From: Gordius sp. MW1 | Taxonomy: Eukaryota > Nematomorpha > Gordioida > Gordea > Gordiidae | Assembly (NCBI GenBank): GCA_964036665.1 | Contig: OZ038526.1 | Location: forward strand, 9,052,001 to 9,116,000 | Length of the DNA: 64,000 bases | Reading direction: 5' to 3' | Shown here: positions 1 to 11,214 of the stretch, piece after piece | How the letters are laid out: the number at the start of each line of letters is the position of its first letter | Numbering within the stretch: the first letter of the stretch is position 1 | Translations under genes and position numbers: made by a program | Notes under the pieces: generated by a model | Databases searched by the model: none | Seen by the model: only the letters and a program-made list of their open reading frames with translations | Told to the model about the DNA's origin: nothing

Positions 1-1995
1 CAATTTTTAATTAAAAAAATCAAAAATTTGGCCAATGGTCACTTTTTCTCTATTGGTCAGTACCAACAGATACTCTATAAGTCAATGATAGCCAAAAAAA
101 ACGGAAAAAAAAATTTGATGCTCACTTTGGCCAATGGTCATTTTTTTCCATTGGTCAGCAGCCAGCACACGGTAAAAGTGGATATAAATTCATAAGAGTA
201 AAAAAACGAAAAAAAATTTTCGAATCACATTTTGGCCAATGGTCATTTTTTTCCATTGGTCAGCAGCCAGGACACGGTAAAAGTGGATATAAATTCATGA
301 TAGTCAAAAAAAACGAAAAAAAAGTTTTCGAATCACATTTTGGCCAATGGTCATTTTATTCCATTGGTCGGCAGCCAGCGGACGGCTAAAAAGTCATAAT
401 AGCAATGGTAGGAACAGGAACAATCATAATAGTCAAAAAAAACGAAAAAAATAATTTCGATTCACATTTTGGCCAATGGTCATTTTTTCAATCGGTCAGG
501 AGCCAGCGGACGGCCAAAAAGTCATAGCAATGGTAGTAACAGGAACAATCATAATAGTCGAAAAAAAACGAAATAATAAACTCGAATTCACATTTTGGCC
601 AATGGTCATTTTTTTAATTGGTCAGCAGCCAACGGACGGCCAAAAAGTCTTATTACCAATGATAGTAACAAGAACAATCATAAGAGTCAAAAAAAACTCC
701 GGGATTCTAACCCAAAAACTAGTTAAATTGCATAGCAATTAAAAGTAAACAACTTTTATTTATGATTATTATATAACATTGGTCAGCAGCCAGCGGACGG
801 CCAAAAAGTCATAATAGCAAGTAGAAACAGGAACAATCATAATAGTCAAAAAAAACGAAAAAAATAATTTCGATTCACATTTTGGCCAATGGTCATTTTT
901 TTCATTAGTCAGCAGCCAGCGGACGGCCAAAAACTTATTATCAATTATAGTAACAAGAACAATCATAAGAGTCAAAAAAAACTCCGGGATTCTAACCCCA
1001 AAACTAGTTAAATTGCATAGCAATTAAAAAGTAAACAACTTTTATTTATGTTTATTATATAACTAGTTAAATTGCATAGCATTAAAAGTAAACAGAGGTC
1101 AGATTTGTTAGGAATTTACTGCCCGAACCCGGCCCGGTTCAATTCTCTAACCTCATTGCCCGCCCGAGCCCGCACGAACCCTTCTGGTGTCCGCCCGAGC
1201 CCGCCCGAAACATTAATGCTGCCCGAAATGCCCGGCCCGAAATATTAAATTTGCCTGTTAGGCCCGAAATTTTGCGACCTAAAATTCTTTCAATATTTAA
1301 AAGTCGAATGATTTTTTCAAATGAAACTTTTGTACTTTAATTTTAATCCTAATTGGTCAAAAAACGTAGTATTTGGTCTTTCTATGATATTTGAGCTTAG
1401 CGATAGCGATGAGTGATAAGGGAATAATAAAGGCAAATTGGAGAAGCCTTGTTAAATCATCTGTTAAAAAATTAAATGATATTAGAATAAAATTTAACAC
1501 TTTCAGGCGTTGTATCAATTTGGGCGTGACGATTTTGTACTAAGTATAGACGGCACATGCGAATTACGAACAATGAAAGGGCTTCATAAACATAAATATT
1601 TTAATCCTTTCCATAACCTAGCTAGGGACTTGATGGAAATAAAGGGGTTCTGGCAAAAATTGTAAAAATAACTTGGGGACGGATGGCGATTTTGTAGCAT
1701 TTTCATATGCAATTTAATAAAAAGTAACAAAAAAATACACTATCTAAAAAATCTCATTAAGCCCGAATTGCCCGAACCCTATCTTCTTCTTGCCCGCCCG
1801 AGCCCGCCCGAAAATAAAAATTTAGGACAGTTTCCCGGCCCGGCCCATGGGCCGGGCCGGGCCTGTTCGGGCAGCGGGCCGGGCTGGGCAATCTGATCTC
1901 TGAAAGTAAACAACTTTTATCTATGTTTATTATATAACAAAAACTTGTTAAATTGCATAGCAATTAAAAGTAAACAACTTTTATTTATGTTTATT
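1..1995 (-). repeat. Complex repeat unit, copy A-left (cut by window edge)
   Basis: Tandem monomers begin at the motif GGCCAATGG near 30, 129, 234, 342, 471 and 597 (spacing 99-129 bp). Each holds a small hairpin in which CCAATGG pairs with CCATTGG across an A/T-rich spacer, then a G/C-rich stretch ending GGACGGCC. The block is the reverse complement of 1996-3856, so the two face each other head to head. Its outer end lies before the window. It is interrupted by a MITE at 1093-1902. No protein is supported: the ORFs here are just the monomers read through. Confidence 0.8.
1093..1902. mobile_element. hAT-type MITE with GGCCCG-rich ends
   Basis: Imperfect terminal inverted repeats (CAGAGGTCAGATT on the left, CAGAGATCAGATT reading in from the right) are flanked by an exact 8-bp direct repeat, AAAGTAAA, at 1085-1092 and 1903-1910. 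An 8-bp duplication is the hAT signature. Both ends are rich in GGCCCG and CCCGAGC runs, while the core is AT-rich without a credible ORF. It sits inside the complex repeat unit and is therefore younger than that copy. Confidence 0.85.
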
Positions 1996-3856
1996 AATTG
2001 CTATGCAATTTATGGGCTCGTTTTTTGTTGTCCGTCCGTCCGTCCGTCTGTCCGTCCGTCTGTCTGTCTGTCCGTCTGTCTGTCTGTCCGTCCATCCCTA
2101 TCTATTTGCATTGGGTATATTAGGTTATCGCTTTTTTAAATTAATGGATGAGAAATAGGTGCCCCACCCCTCATCTCTATCTCCCTCGCTGTGTTATTTT
2201 TAGAATTAATGCATAATAGGTGCCCCACTCCTCATCTCTATCTCTCTCGGTGTGTTATATATAAGATTTGTTAAATTATCTATTATATAATAAACATAAA
2301 TAAAAGTTGTTTACTTTTAATTGCTATGCAATTTAACTAGTTTTTGTTATATAATAAACAGATAAAAGTTGTTTACTTTTAATGCTATGCAATTTAACTA
2401 GTTATATAATAAACATAAATAAAAGTTGTTTACTTTTTAATTGCTATGCAATTTAACTAGTTTTGGGGTTAGAATCCCGGAGTTTTTTTGACTCTTATGA
2501 TTGTTCTTGTTACTATCATTGATAATAAGAATTTTGGCCGTCCGCTGGCTGCTGACCAATGAAAAAAATGACCATTCAAAATGTGAATCGAAATTATTTT
2601 TTTCGTTTTTTTTTGACTATTATGATTGTTCCTGTTTCTACCATTGTTATTATGACTTTTTGGCCGTCCGCTGGCTGCTGACCAATGTTATATAATAAAC
2701 ATAAATAAAAGTTGTTTACTTTTAATTGCTATGCAATTTAACTAGTTTTTTGGTTAGAATCCCGGAGTTTTTTTGACTCTTATGATTGTTCTTGTTACTA
2801 TCATTAATAATAAGACTTTTTGGCCGTCCGTTGGCTGCTGACCAATGAAAAAAATGACCATTGGCCAAAATGTGAATCCGAGTTTATTTTTTCGTTTTTT
2901 TTTGACTATTATGATTGTTCCTGTTACTACCATTGCTATTATGACTTTTTGGCCGTCCGCTGGCTCCTGACCGATTGAAAAAATGACCATTGGCCAAAAT
3001 GTGAATCGAAATTATTTTTCGTTTTTTTTGACTATTATGATTGTTCCTGTTCCTACCATTGCTATTATGACTTTTTGGCCGTCCGCTGGCTGCTGACCAA
3101 TGGAATAAAATGACCATTGGCCAAAATGTGATTCGAAAACTTTTTTTTTCGTTTTTTTTTGACTATTATGAATTTATATCCACTTTTACCGTGTCCTGGC
3201 TGCTGACCAATGGAAAAAAATGACCATTGGCCAAAATGTGATTCGAAAATTTTTTTTTCGTTTTTTTTACTCTTATGAATTTATATCCACTTTTACCGTG
3301 TGCTGGCTGCTGACCAATGGAAAAAAATGACCATTGGCCAAAGTGAGCATCAAAATTTTATTTTCCGTTTTTTTGGCTATCATTGACTTATAGAGTATCT
3401 GTTGGTACTGACCAATAGAGAAAAAGTGACCATTGGCCAAATTTTTGATTTTTTTAATTAAAAATTGTTCAAATTCAACAAAAAATTTCTCCCAACAATT
3501 CTGCAAATTCTTAACATTGTGTTGTTTTATAATATAATGTTTGTTAGACCCATAATCACTAAAGGCCATAAAAACTAATGTAATACGAAACTAGATGCAA
3601 ACACTAAATCTAACCCTTATATTACATTTTGCCTTTATTACATTTTGCCTATAATGGAAAACTTGTATAAATAATTAATTAATCATTAGGCATTTAATAC
3701 CCCCCTATAGGCATTCTCGCCCCTTCCCACCTTTCTCGCCCATAAATTGCATAGCAAATATGATACATTTATACGAAGTACAGATGAGTCGTCCCCCCTT
3801 CCCTTCCCCTCTTCCCTTCCCTTCTTCCCCTTCCCACGATGGCCGAAGGCCCGAGT
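1996..3856 (+). repeat. Complex repeat unit, copy A-right
   Basis: About 1.86 kb. It begins with AATTGCTATGCAATTTATGG, followed by a GTCC microsatellite, a short stretch with paired GGTGCCCCAC motifs, several GCTATGCAATTTAACTAG modules, tandem monomers with CCAATGG/CCATTGG hairpins, a pyrimidine-rich CCCTTCCC tract, and a final hairpin GGGCC-GAA-GGCCC-like end finishing at GGCCCGAGT. The same order is seen at 16175-17939 (reversed) and 52952-54842. No transposase is visible. Superfamily is unknown; the end hairpin and lack of clear target duplication leave a Helitron-like origin possible but unproven. Confidence 0.8.
2029..2095. repeat. (GTCC/GTCT)n short tandem repeat
   Basis: A run of GTCC and GTCT tetranucleotides lies near the inner end of the complex repeat unit. 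The same position in the other copies (17890-17910, 52986-53015) holds shorter GTCCGTCC-type runs, so this is a length-variable part of the unit. Confidence 0.8.
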
Positions 3857-4298
3857 TTATATGTATACAATGGATATTTTAGGATTGTAATAAATTTGGC
3901 TTATTTATATTTTGTTGTCAAATGGCTACTCGTGAAATTATCGTGTATATATTAAATATTTATCCCCAAAATCATCAACCTCTTAATTGAAAATATATAA
4001 GGGGAATATTCCTATTGCAACACCTTGCAAATTCCAAGGGAAAGAAAATATTAGCATCTTCCTAACTCATTTAGACATTTTTATAACCATCCTGAATTGA
4101 GAACACAAATAAAAAGCAAAATGAGCTTTTTAAAGGATTTTGTAGGATCCAAAAGAAATATATGATTTGCTAAAGTGCATTATTTTGAGAGAATATGCCT
4201 ACCAATTCGCGCAGAGGCTAAATTCACCTCTATAATGGCTCGATGGGTTTGAGGTGCAGAAACCTCTTTTGGACTAATTTATTTAGGGATTGTGAAAT
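3857..4298. other. AT-rich spacer
   Basis: No ORF, repeat or RNA gene recognised. Confidence 0.5.
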
Positions 4299-4803
4299 AT
4301 AGTGGTGTTAAATTGCTTCAACTCCAAACGCGCGCACGCACACTGAGCTTTTTAATATGCTCGTTAGCACAATGAGTGATCGCTGTTCGGTGCACTAGGC
4401 AGAACAGTAGCATATAATGCTTGAGAGGCGAGTCTAAGAGAGGAGGGTCGGGTAAAAAAGAGGGTAAAAAAAGGGGGGGGGCAAACCAACGGGACAAAAA
4501 AGGAAGGGGGGCAAAGTTCTTAAATTATTTAAGATATACAATATGAGCAAATATTTAAAGTTACTAAATCGTAGCAAATAGCAATTTTATATGCTATCTG
4601 CTCGAGTTTACAGCTCGGGCAATCTGCTCAATACCTGAACAGATTTTGCTGCTTCGACTCGCCTCTCGAGCATTTTTATATGCCACTGTTCTGAACAGCG
4701 AGCACTCATTGTGCTAACGAGAATATTAAACAGCTCAGTGTGCGTGCTCGAGCAAAGCACATAGAGAGCATTGCTCACGCGAGCAATTAAACACTCTAGT
4801 GAG
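4299..4803. mobile_element. Palindromic MITE-like element
   Basis: Two arms, near 4320-4440 and 4610-4760, are imperfect reverse complements: the left carries CACTGAGC, TTAGCACAATGAG and CGCTGTTCGGTGCACTAGG, and the right carries the same motifs reversed. Terminal sequences TGTTAAATTGCT and AGCAATTAAACA also pair. A related element lies at 32498-32716. The loop contains a purine-rich GGGTAAAAAAG tract. No coding capacity is supported. Confidence 0.6.
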
Positions 4804-5021
4804 ATATGAATGCGCATGCAAAGCTGAGTGGGGGGTGAGACATATCGTGGGAACGAGCGCACGAGATGGACATAGCGTTGATAACAATTGGAGTAGGACT
4901 TCCAGTGTAAGATGCACGGACAAGGTATTTTGTAGAACCGAAGGAAGCAGCAATTATAGGTCCAAGCCAATACCCAAGTTAAAGCATGTCCATGTGTTAA
5001 AGATTTTGTCTTATTAATAAC

Positions 5022-5195
5022 ACTGATCAACAAAAAATGGGCCTATAAAATCAACCGGCAAATTGTTTGCAGATTCTGGTAAAGTTTATAATGGTGAACG
5101 CATATATATTTTTAGTTTTTACTTAATATCTCACATTTTTAGAAATATTCGTTGTCATAGTTGCTAAAAACAGCAATTTTGGCGTTTTTCAGTAT
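5022..5195 (+). repeat. Dispersed repeat with AAAATCAACCGG and GGCGTTTTTCA
   Basis: Shares a series of motifs (ATCAACCGGCAAA, GCAGATTCTG, TTGCTAAAAACAGCAATTTTGGCG) with 15988-16168 on the other strand, with part of 18055-18190 and with 5740-5870. It is an old dispersed family with no coding potential. Confidence 0.6.
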
Positions 5196-5398
5196 ATATT
5201 TTGCAAATTAATTGTTTAGTTTGATAAATTTTATTTATAAATAAAGGGGGGAGGAATTCATTCAAAAAATTTTACCCTAGCACTTTGATATATATTCAAA
5301 ATCAACTTATCATCTTTTTACATTGACAAAGTGCCCCACCTTAAGGTCGCTCTTCCTTCCCTTTAAGGGAATTAAGTAAGTGTTGTTGTTTTTTAACT

Positions 5399-5575
5399 AC
5401 AGAGACCTGCACGGCTTAGCCCGCGGGCCGGGCTTAGACGGGCTGGGCTTGGACGGGCTTCTGTTTTAAAATAAACAACGGAACGAGCCTGGACGGGCCG
5501 TAATAACCTAACGGGCTCTGGACGGGCCTGGATATACCTAAGGCCATATAAAAGCCCGTTACAAAATTAATTAGA
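5399..5575 (+). mobile_element. Left end of a GGCCCG-type hAT MITE (fragment)
   Basis: Starts CAGAGACCTGCACGG, close to the TAGAGACCTGCA termini of the element at 32791-36715, and continues with repeated GGACGGGC and GGGCCGGGC motifs. No matching right end is seen nearby, so it is a truncated copy. Confidence 0.5.
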
Positions 5576-5877
5576 TTTTATTTGTGTTCTATAAAGTAAA
5601 AACAAAGGTCTGTTTTTATAAAGTTTTAATTTATATTTCTTTGATGTTTATTACATTTACAAAGATTTAAAGGATTCCTCTCTCCCTTATTTATAAATTA
5701 AATTTACTAAATTAAAATTTTACTTATTAATTTGGAAGTTGATGACATTTAAAAAACGCCAAAATCGCTTTTAGCAACTATGACAGCAAATATTTAAAAA
5801 CTTGACGTATATAGAAAAAATTAAAGATAAATTCGTGTTAGAATCGTCATCAAGGTTCAGTTTTAAGTGGGACTGGT

Positions 5878-6012
5878 CATGGGCGTAGCTAACATAGGAA
5901 TTAGAGGGGGGGCACTAATGATTTAGGGAGGGGCAAAATAATTATTATTTGAAATTTTAGCCATAATTTTAATAAATTTCAGCAAATTTTTTGATTTAGA
6001 GGGAGGCAGTCG
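5878..6012 (+). mobile_element. Truncated CATGGGCGTAGC-family MITE
   Basis: Starts CATGGGCGTAGCTA and follows the internal sequence of the 49928-50086 copy (reverse orientation) through GATTTAGGGAGGGGCA and TAGCCATAATTTTAAT, then stops at GGAGGCAGTCG where that copy continues to its second terminus. It runs directly into a dispersed repeat, so it was cut by recombination or a later deletion. Confidence 0.65.
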
Positions 6013-6256
6013 ATCTAATTAGTCTGACCCCGGCCAAAGGCCAAAATGCAGTTTTATTTTTGTGCCTACAGATTTAGGCATTGATGGAATCATCTTAGCT
6101 TTAAATATATATTTCTCTGCAAAAAATAAATTTTCTAAAAATAAATGATGACCGTTCCTTAGCCAAATATTAACCATTTTGTCATTTTTCCCACTTGCTT
6201 AATTTTTTGTGCCTTTGTGTGCATTTTTCTTGATATGGGCGGCTAACTTTTAGGCC
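6013..6256 (+). repeat. Dispersed repeat shared with 39312-39860
   Basis: Carries CTGACCCCGGCCAAAGGCC, AAATGATGACCGTTCCT and GGCGGCTAACTTTTAGGCC in the same order as the duplicated block at 39312-39860. Non-coding. Confidence 0.7.
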
Positions 6257-7089
6257 AAAAAGGGACCAAAAATTTAAATAAAGCAAAAAGACTTTGTTGA
6301 AAGTTCAAATATAGAGTGACAATTTTATTAAAATTCTTAAATAATATTTTTAAGGTTTAAATTAAAATATTTATCTAAATATTTAGTAAATAAACTATTA
6401 AATTGTTCATTTTATATTTCCATTTTCAAAAATTATGTGTTTTGTAAAAAATGTAATAACTAAATTATTATTCAAACAACTCTAAAAATTCTTTTATTCA
6501 AATTTCTTACCAATTTTATAATGTATATGTTATTGTCAAATTTTAAACTTATTAAAATAACAGTTTTTCAATTTAAAATTCCATGTATTTTAAAATTTCG
6601 GCCACGTTTTTTTATCAGAAGATTTGGCAAAAAAATCGAAATTTCTGACAAAAGTTTCAAAATTATAAAAAGTGCAGGGTCAATTTCAAGAGTGGCGAAA
6701 ACATATACATGGTAAGGGAAGGAGTTAGTTGTATGCGAAGAAAAGAGAAGAAAAAAGCGTTTTCTTTCAAAAGTTATGATTGATCAGCCTTTTCTCCACT
6801 ACTAGTGTGCGGGAGGGGAGTCAAGATGTTCAAAGTTAAAGAAAAGCTGTAAGTTGTCAACTTTGTAAATCTAGTATTTTAGGTTGAACCATTTATTAAT
6901 TTCTCTTTATTTGTAAATGTATAGGGCTTTTAAATGAATAATGTATAAATATACAAATAGGAAACTCAAAATTAGATTTTAAGCAGGATAAGACTTCCAT
7001 AATTTTATTATTAAAGCTTTGGATATTATAAAATTTAATAAACTACAATATAAATTTTTTTGTTAACCTCAATGCCTAATACCAATAAA
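6257..7089. other. AT-rich spacer
   Basis: No gene recognised. Near 6775-6850, ACTACTAGTGTGCGGGAGGGGAG resembles half of the palindromic element at 34743-34969 and may be a relic of it. Confidence 0.4.
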
Positions 7090-7237
7090 CATGGGCGTGG
7101 TGGCAGGGAGGGGCGACTGCCCCCCTTTAAATCCATAATTTCAAGGAAATTAAATACAATTTAAGGCTTAATAAAAAATATCGTTTTATCCCTCCTTAGA
7201 GCATTATTGCCCCCCTCTAGTTCTGGCTACGCCCATG
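7090..7237. mobile_element. CATGGGCGTAGC-family MITE (148 bp)
   Basis: Begins CATGGGCGT and ends GGCTACGCCCATG. Flanks are CCAATAAA (7082-7089) and CTAATAAA (7238-7245), an 8-bp duplication with one mismatch. The interior holds GGGCGACTGCCCCCC and GCATTATTGCCCCCC, as in sister copies. Confidence 0.8.
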
Positions 7238-7691
7238 CTAATAAATGTATATTCATATATGTCAAATAAGTTTTAAATATGTTTGCTTTAATCTATTGCC
7301 TTACAATAACTAATGTATATTAAATAATGTTAAATAGGTTTTACTTTGATATCTTTTGCCTTATATTTAACTAAATAATTTTTTATGTTGTAGTTTTTAG
7401 TATATTTGTAGATTCGTAATTGAATTAACTGCATACAAATAGCCAACGGTGTTTTAAAACGTTTTTCGGGTTGTATGCGAGAACAAAGTGCTTTCTGGTG
7501 TATAAAATTCCTTTATATACACATATATTAATTGAAATCAATTAAGTTTAGTGTTGCCTCCGCGAGGTATAAACAAATCAATTAAGTGGTGATACCTCGA
7601 GGTATGCTTGGTGGTCAATTAAATCAAAACAAATAGTCTCCTTCGTAGAAGTGGAGCGTTATATAAAATTGAAAAATTTCTTAATTGATGT
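7238..7691. other. Spacer with an LTR-like remnant
   Basis: Around 7410-7465, CAAATAGCCAACGGTGTTTTA and its flanks recur near 10690-10735 on the other side of the pol ORF in the same orientation. This suggests decayed LTRs of the element encoding 7837-9792. No ORF. Confidence 0.45.
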
Positions 7692-7888
7692 AAAGTATGT
7701 GTAAGGGATGTTCGTAATACTAGCCAGTTTAAAGTATGTGTAAGGGATGTTTGTAATACTAGCTAGTTTAAAGTATGTGTAAGGGATGATCGTAATACTA
7801 GCCAGTTTAAAGTATGTGTAAGGGATGTTCGTAATACTAGCCAGTTTTAAAGTATGTGTAAGGGATGATCGTAATACTAGCCAGTTTT
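7692..7888. repeat. 39-bp tandem repeat, five copies
   Basis: Copies start at 7692, 7731, 7770, 7809 and 7849 with AAAGTATGTGTAAGGGATG and end CTAGCCAGTTT, with few differences between copies. There are no unique spacers, so this is not a CRISPR-type array. The last copies overlap the 3' end of the retrotransposon pol ORF and supply its C-terminal residues. Confidence 0.9.
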
Positions 7889-9792
7889 CTACCGCCTACC
7901 ATGGTTGTTAGTGAAGTGGCCGAGGTGTGAGTTGTGTGTGTGTCGTTGTGATTGGAATCGATATCGATTCGGGATAAAGTGTCTGCTACAATATTCGCCT
8001 TACCTTTAATAAACTGTATATCTGAAGTAAATTGTGAGATGTAGTCTAATTGTCGTATTTCGCGGGGCGAGTATTTATCGGATTTAGAAGTGAGAACGTA
8101 AGTTAACGGTTTGTGATCAGTAAAAATTGTAAAATCGCGACCTTCTAAAATGTGTCGGTAATGTTTAATTGCCAGATAGATTGCTAGTAGTTCTCTCCCG
8201 AAAGTACTGTATCGAGTTTGTGTTTTGCTCAATTTCAGGGAGAAAAAGGATAAAGGACTGATTTCCCCTTTTACGATCTGATGTAAAACGGCTCCAACAG
8301 CAGAGTTTGACGCGTCGGTTGTAATAGAGATGTTGGCACCATCCACTAAATGATTAAGGGTCGAGATTTCATCGAGCATTATTTTAATCTTGTGGAATGC
8401 ACCGTGTGCGCTCTGCGTCATGTCCAATGGTCCTTTTTTGTCGGTGAAAAGATCAGTCAGTGGTTGTAGAAGAAGTGCACAGTTGGGTATAAAACGCCTG
8501 TAAAAATTTACCATTCCCACGAAACGACGTAGTTGTGTCATGGTGGTCGGAGTGGCAAAATTCTTGATGGTCGAGATCTTCTCCGGTATTGGTGTTAAAC
8601 CTTGTGGGGAAACTTGATGTCCTAGGAAATCCAGAGACGAACATCCCCATTGGCACTTGTCCAGGTTGATCTTTATATCAAAATCTCTTAATCTTGTAAA
8701 AACCTGACGTAAGTGGTCTAAATGTTCATTAGTTGATGTACTTGCGATTAAAATATCGTCCAAATACGCGAAGGTAAAATTGAGACCACGGAGAGCTTGG
8801 TCAATGAAGCGTTGGAATGTTTGAGCAGCATTTCGTAAACCAAAAGGCATTCGCAAAAATTCATAAAGACCGAAAGGTGTAGTTATTGCAGTCTTTGCGA
8901 TGTCTTCTAAGGCTACGGGTATTTGATGGTAAGCCCTGACTAGATCTATCTTTGTATAGATGGTTGTGCCGGCTAGATTGAGCGAGAAATCGTGCAAGTG
9001 TGGCAAAGGATAACGATCCGGTATCGTTATAACGTTAAGTGCTCGGTAATCTCCACACGGTCGCCAATCTCCTGGAGTTTTTTTCGGAACCATGTGCAGT
9101 GGAGAACTCCAGGGGCTTTCTGAGGGTTGAATTATGCTGAGTTCGAGCATGTGAGCAAACTCCTGTTTGGCAATTTTTAGCTTGACAGGGTCTAATCGTC
9201 GAGGTCTGGCATAAACGGGTGGTCCTAGTGTACGTATGTGGTGAACTACTTGGTGGCTTACGCGTGACCTGTAATTTGGAGGGGCATAAATATCAGGGAA
9301 TTCTTTCAACACATTTTTAAAATACGGTGAATCAATTTTTATTGCTAGTTGCAAATTATACAAGTTCGAGTCAATATATCGCCCATAAGACTTTAAAGTC
9401 GTCTTAGGGTCTAACAAACATTTACGTCGTATATCAACGAGAAGGTTATAATGATTTAAAAAATCAGCCCCGATGATAGGTGTTTTAACGTCGGCGATGG
9501 TAAAAACCCATTGAAAACTTCTCCGTAAGCTAAGATCCAGTTCCATTGATTTCTGGCCATAGGTCAGTATGGAACTATTATTTGCAGCTTGGAGGACGAT
9601 GTGTGAGGGAGTGAGACGGTGGTTACGTGGGGGTGGTACGACACTTAGTTCCGCGCCAGTGTCTATTAAAAAACGAAATTTGGTTAATTTATCATAAATA
9701 AAAAATAAACGACTGATGTTATGGCCTGAACCAGGTGTCGCGGATTCTGGCAGGCCTATGGGTTTGACGAGGAAAGGGGGGTATAATTGCAA
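7837..9792 (-). CDS. Ty3/gypsy retrotransposon Pol: protease, reverse transcriptase, RNase H
   Basis: A 651-residue uninterrupted ORF. An aspartic protease motif [10 protein letters not shown] lies at residues 44-53. The reverse transcriptase follows, with the first catalytic Asp in [11 protein letters not shown] (D283) and the YLDD box at 343-346. RNase H shows TTDAS (D493), GRELLA (E534) and TDHKPL (D559), the usual acidic triad. This order is that of Ty3/gypsy Pol polyproteins, which copy the element RNA into DNA in cytoplasmic particles. There is no integrase: the ORF ends inside the 39-bp tandem array at 7692-7888, which replaces the expected sequence. No Gag with a zinc knuckle is recognisable upstream. 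The start at 9792 is the first Met of the open frame; a native polyprotein may begin earlier. The element is probably immobile. Confidence 0.9.
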   Translation of the reverse strand: MQLYPPFLVKPIGLPESATPGSGHNISRLFFIYDKLTKFRFLIDTGAELSVVPPPRNHRLTPSHIVLQAANNSSILTYGQKSMELDLSLRRSFQWVFTIADVKTPIIGADFLNHYNLLVDIRRKCLLDPKTTLKSYGRYIDSNLYNLQLAIKIDSPYFKNVLKEFPDIYAPPNYRSRVSHQVVHHIRTLGPPVYARPRRLDPVKLKIAKQEFAHMLELSIIQPSESPWSSPLHMVPKKTPGDWRPCGDYRALNVITIPDRYPLPHLHDFSLNLAGTTIYTKIDLVRAYHQIPVALEDIAKTAITTPFGLYEFLRMPFGLRNAAQTFQRFIDQALRGLNFTFAYLDDILIASTSTNEHLDHLRQVFTRLRDFDIKINLDKCQWGCSSLDFLGHQVSPQGLTPIPEKISTIKNFATPTTMTQLRRFVGMVNFYRRFIPNCALLLQPLTDLFTDKKGPLDMTQSAHGAFHKIKIMLDEISTLNHLVDGANISITTDASNSAVGAVLHQIVKGEISPLSFFSLKLSKTQTRYSTFGRELLAIYLAIKHYRHILEGRDFTIFTDHKPLTYVLTSKSDKYSPREIRQLDYISQFTSDIQFIKGKANIVADTLSRIDIDSNHNDTHTTHTSATSLTTMVGGRKLASITIIPYTYFKTG

Positions 9793-11016
9793 GGCTGTCG
9801 GCTTAAATCAATTAAGACAATGAACGCAACACGTTACTTAATTACCTTAAATGATTATTCAAATTGACCTCTTTACATATAAATAACAACATACTCTTAC
9901 AACATACAAGGCACTAACTCTCTTCTTTCTACTCTCTTTGTATTTTAGCTTTAATAAATAGTACCCCCTCCCAATAACTGGTGAAACCTTATTTTGGGGG
10001 AGCCATTTTTTTACCTCCCCAGAACACCCCCTTCAGCAATCTTGGCTTTCACTGTCAAAATAATGCAACTCAGATATTGGGCACTACTTTGTCAAACCGG
10101 CATGCTATACAAATATTGTAAAGACATGATCGAGCTGCAACAACCACCTACTTCAACCTCTCAAACCTAACCTCGAGCAATACGTGTCTGACTGCTGTGT
10201 GGGAAACAAGCTGCCTACCTAACTACCTGATTGTTACTACGACGACAACCTCGATGCCCTTCTACACCCCTACATTATCAACAACAACGTCTGCCGAACG
10301 CACTAATTGTCCACTGCTCTGCGCATGGCCCTAATCACAAAACACATCTCAACATAACCAACACCTCATGGCCTCTTGCAATGAGCAAAGACTGCGTTCG
10401 GCAAAACAATAACACCTACTACTACTAGTGTTCTCACCACCGCTGACCAATTTAGTTGATGACCGATTACGATTCTAATTTAGACATCTGCCCGCGGCAT
10501 TTATCTTATTGCTATTAGCACACTCACACAACCACATCACACAACCATCTCTCACACCTCGGCCATCTAACAACCACGGTAGGCGAACAATAAGCTTGCT
10601 AGTAGTGCCAACATCACTTACACCTCTCTTCCATCAACAATTTTTTTTTATTTTCGTATAAACTCCGTATTTAACCAAAGGAGTAATTGTAGATAATGGA
10701 GTTAATTGTTTACAAATAGCCAACGGTGTTTTATAGCGTTATTTCATACCTTAAATTATTGTTCAAATTGACCTCTTTACTTTACTATATAAACAACATC
10801 AACTCTTAAAAATCACTAACTCTTTTTATTTCCCTCTCTTTATATTTTACCTTTAATAAATAGTAGCCCCTCTCATTATATTAATGTTCTTTTTACTTAT
10901 TGCTTTATGACAAAATAATTATTCATTTATGCTACATAAGTTATAATATATCTATAGGTTTGCTTATACCTATAGATTTACAAACTTGTGTGCATTCATT
11001 TGTTATATAGTGGCTA
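9793..11016. other. Non-coding flank of the first gypsy element, with duplicated LTR-like blocks
   Basis: Two diverged direct copies of a block with ACCTTAAAT, TTCAAATTGACCTCTTTAC and CTTTAATAAATAGTA lie at about 9838-9990 and 10742-10886. They look like LTR or 5' leader remnants. The sequence between (10000-10690) is richer in C and A and contains CCATCACACAACCATC-like runs, with no supported ORF. Confidence 0.45.
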
Positions 11017-11021
11017 CAATT

Positions 11022-11214
11022 TATTGGAGTTGGGGATCTTTATTTACTACAGACAGGTTTCGGAGCGATACAATAATAGAAAGTGAGTAAAAACGTGTAT
11101 AACCAACGTATATAATACATTCCGCATATAACCAATTAACGATAATTTGATTGACAACACATCGGTAAATAACATATCCCCTGAGGCACTTCGCACTCCA
11201 ATTACCTCTCTACA
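11022..11214 (-). repeat. 3' LTR of the gypsy element
   Basis: Read on the minus strand it begins TGTAGAGAGG next to the polypurine tract and ends CCCCAACTCCAATA. About 190 of 193 positions match the other LTR. Confidence 0.92.

Noticed and set aside
4608..5033. 141-codon ORF on the minus strand
   Set aside because: Overlaps the palindromic element and a dispersed repeat; overlapping frames on both strands are open, which points to repeat structure rather than coding.
7692..7888. CRISPR-like array
   Set aside because: Units are contiguous with no spacers, and the genome is eukaryotic.
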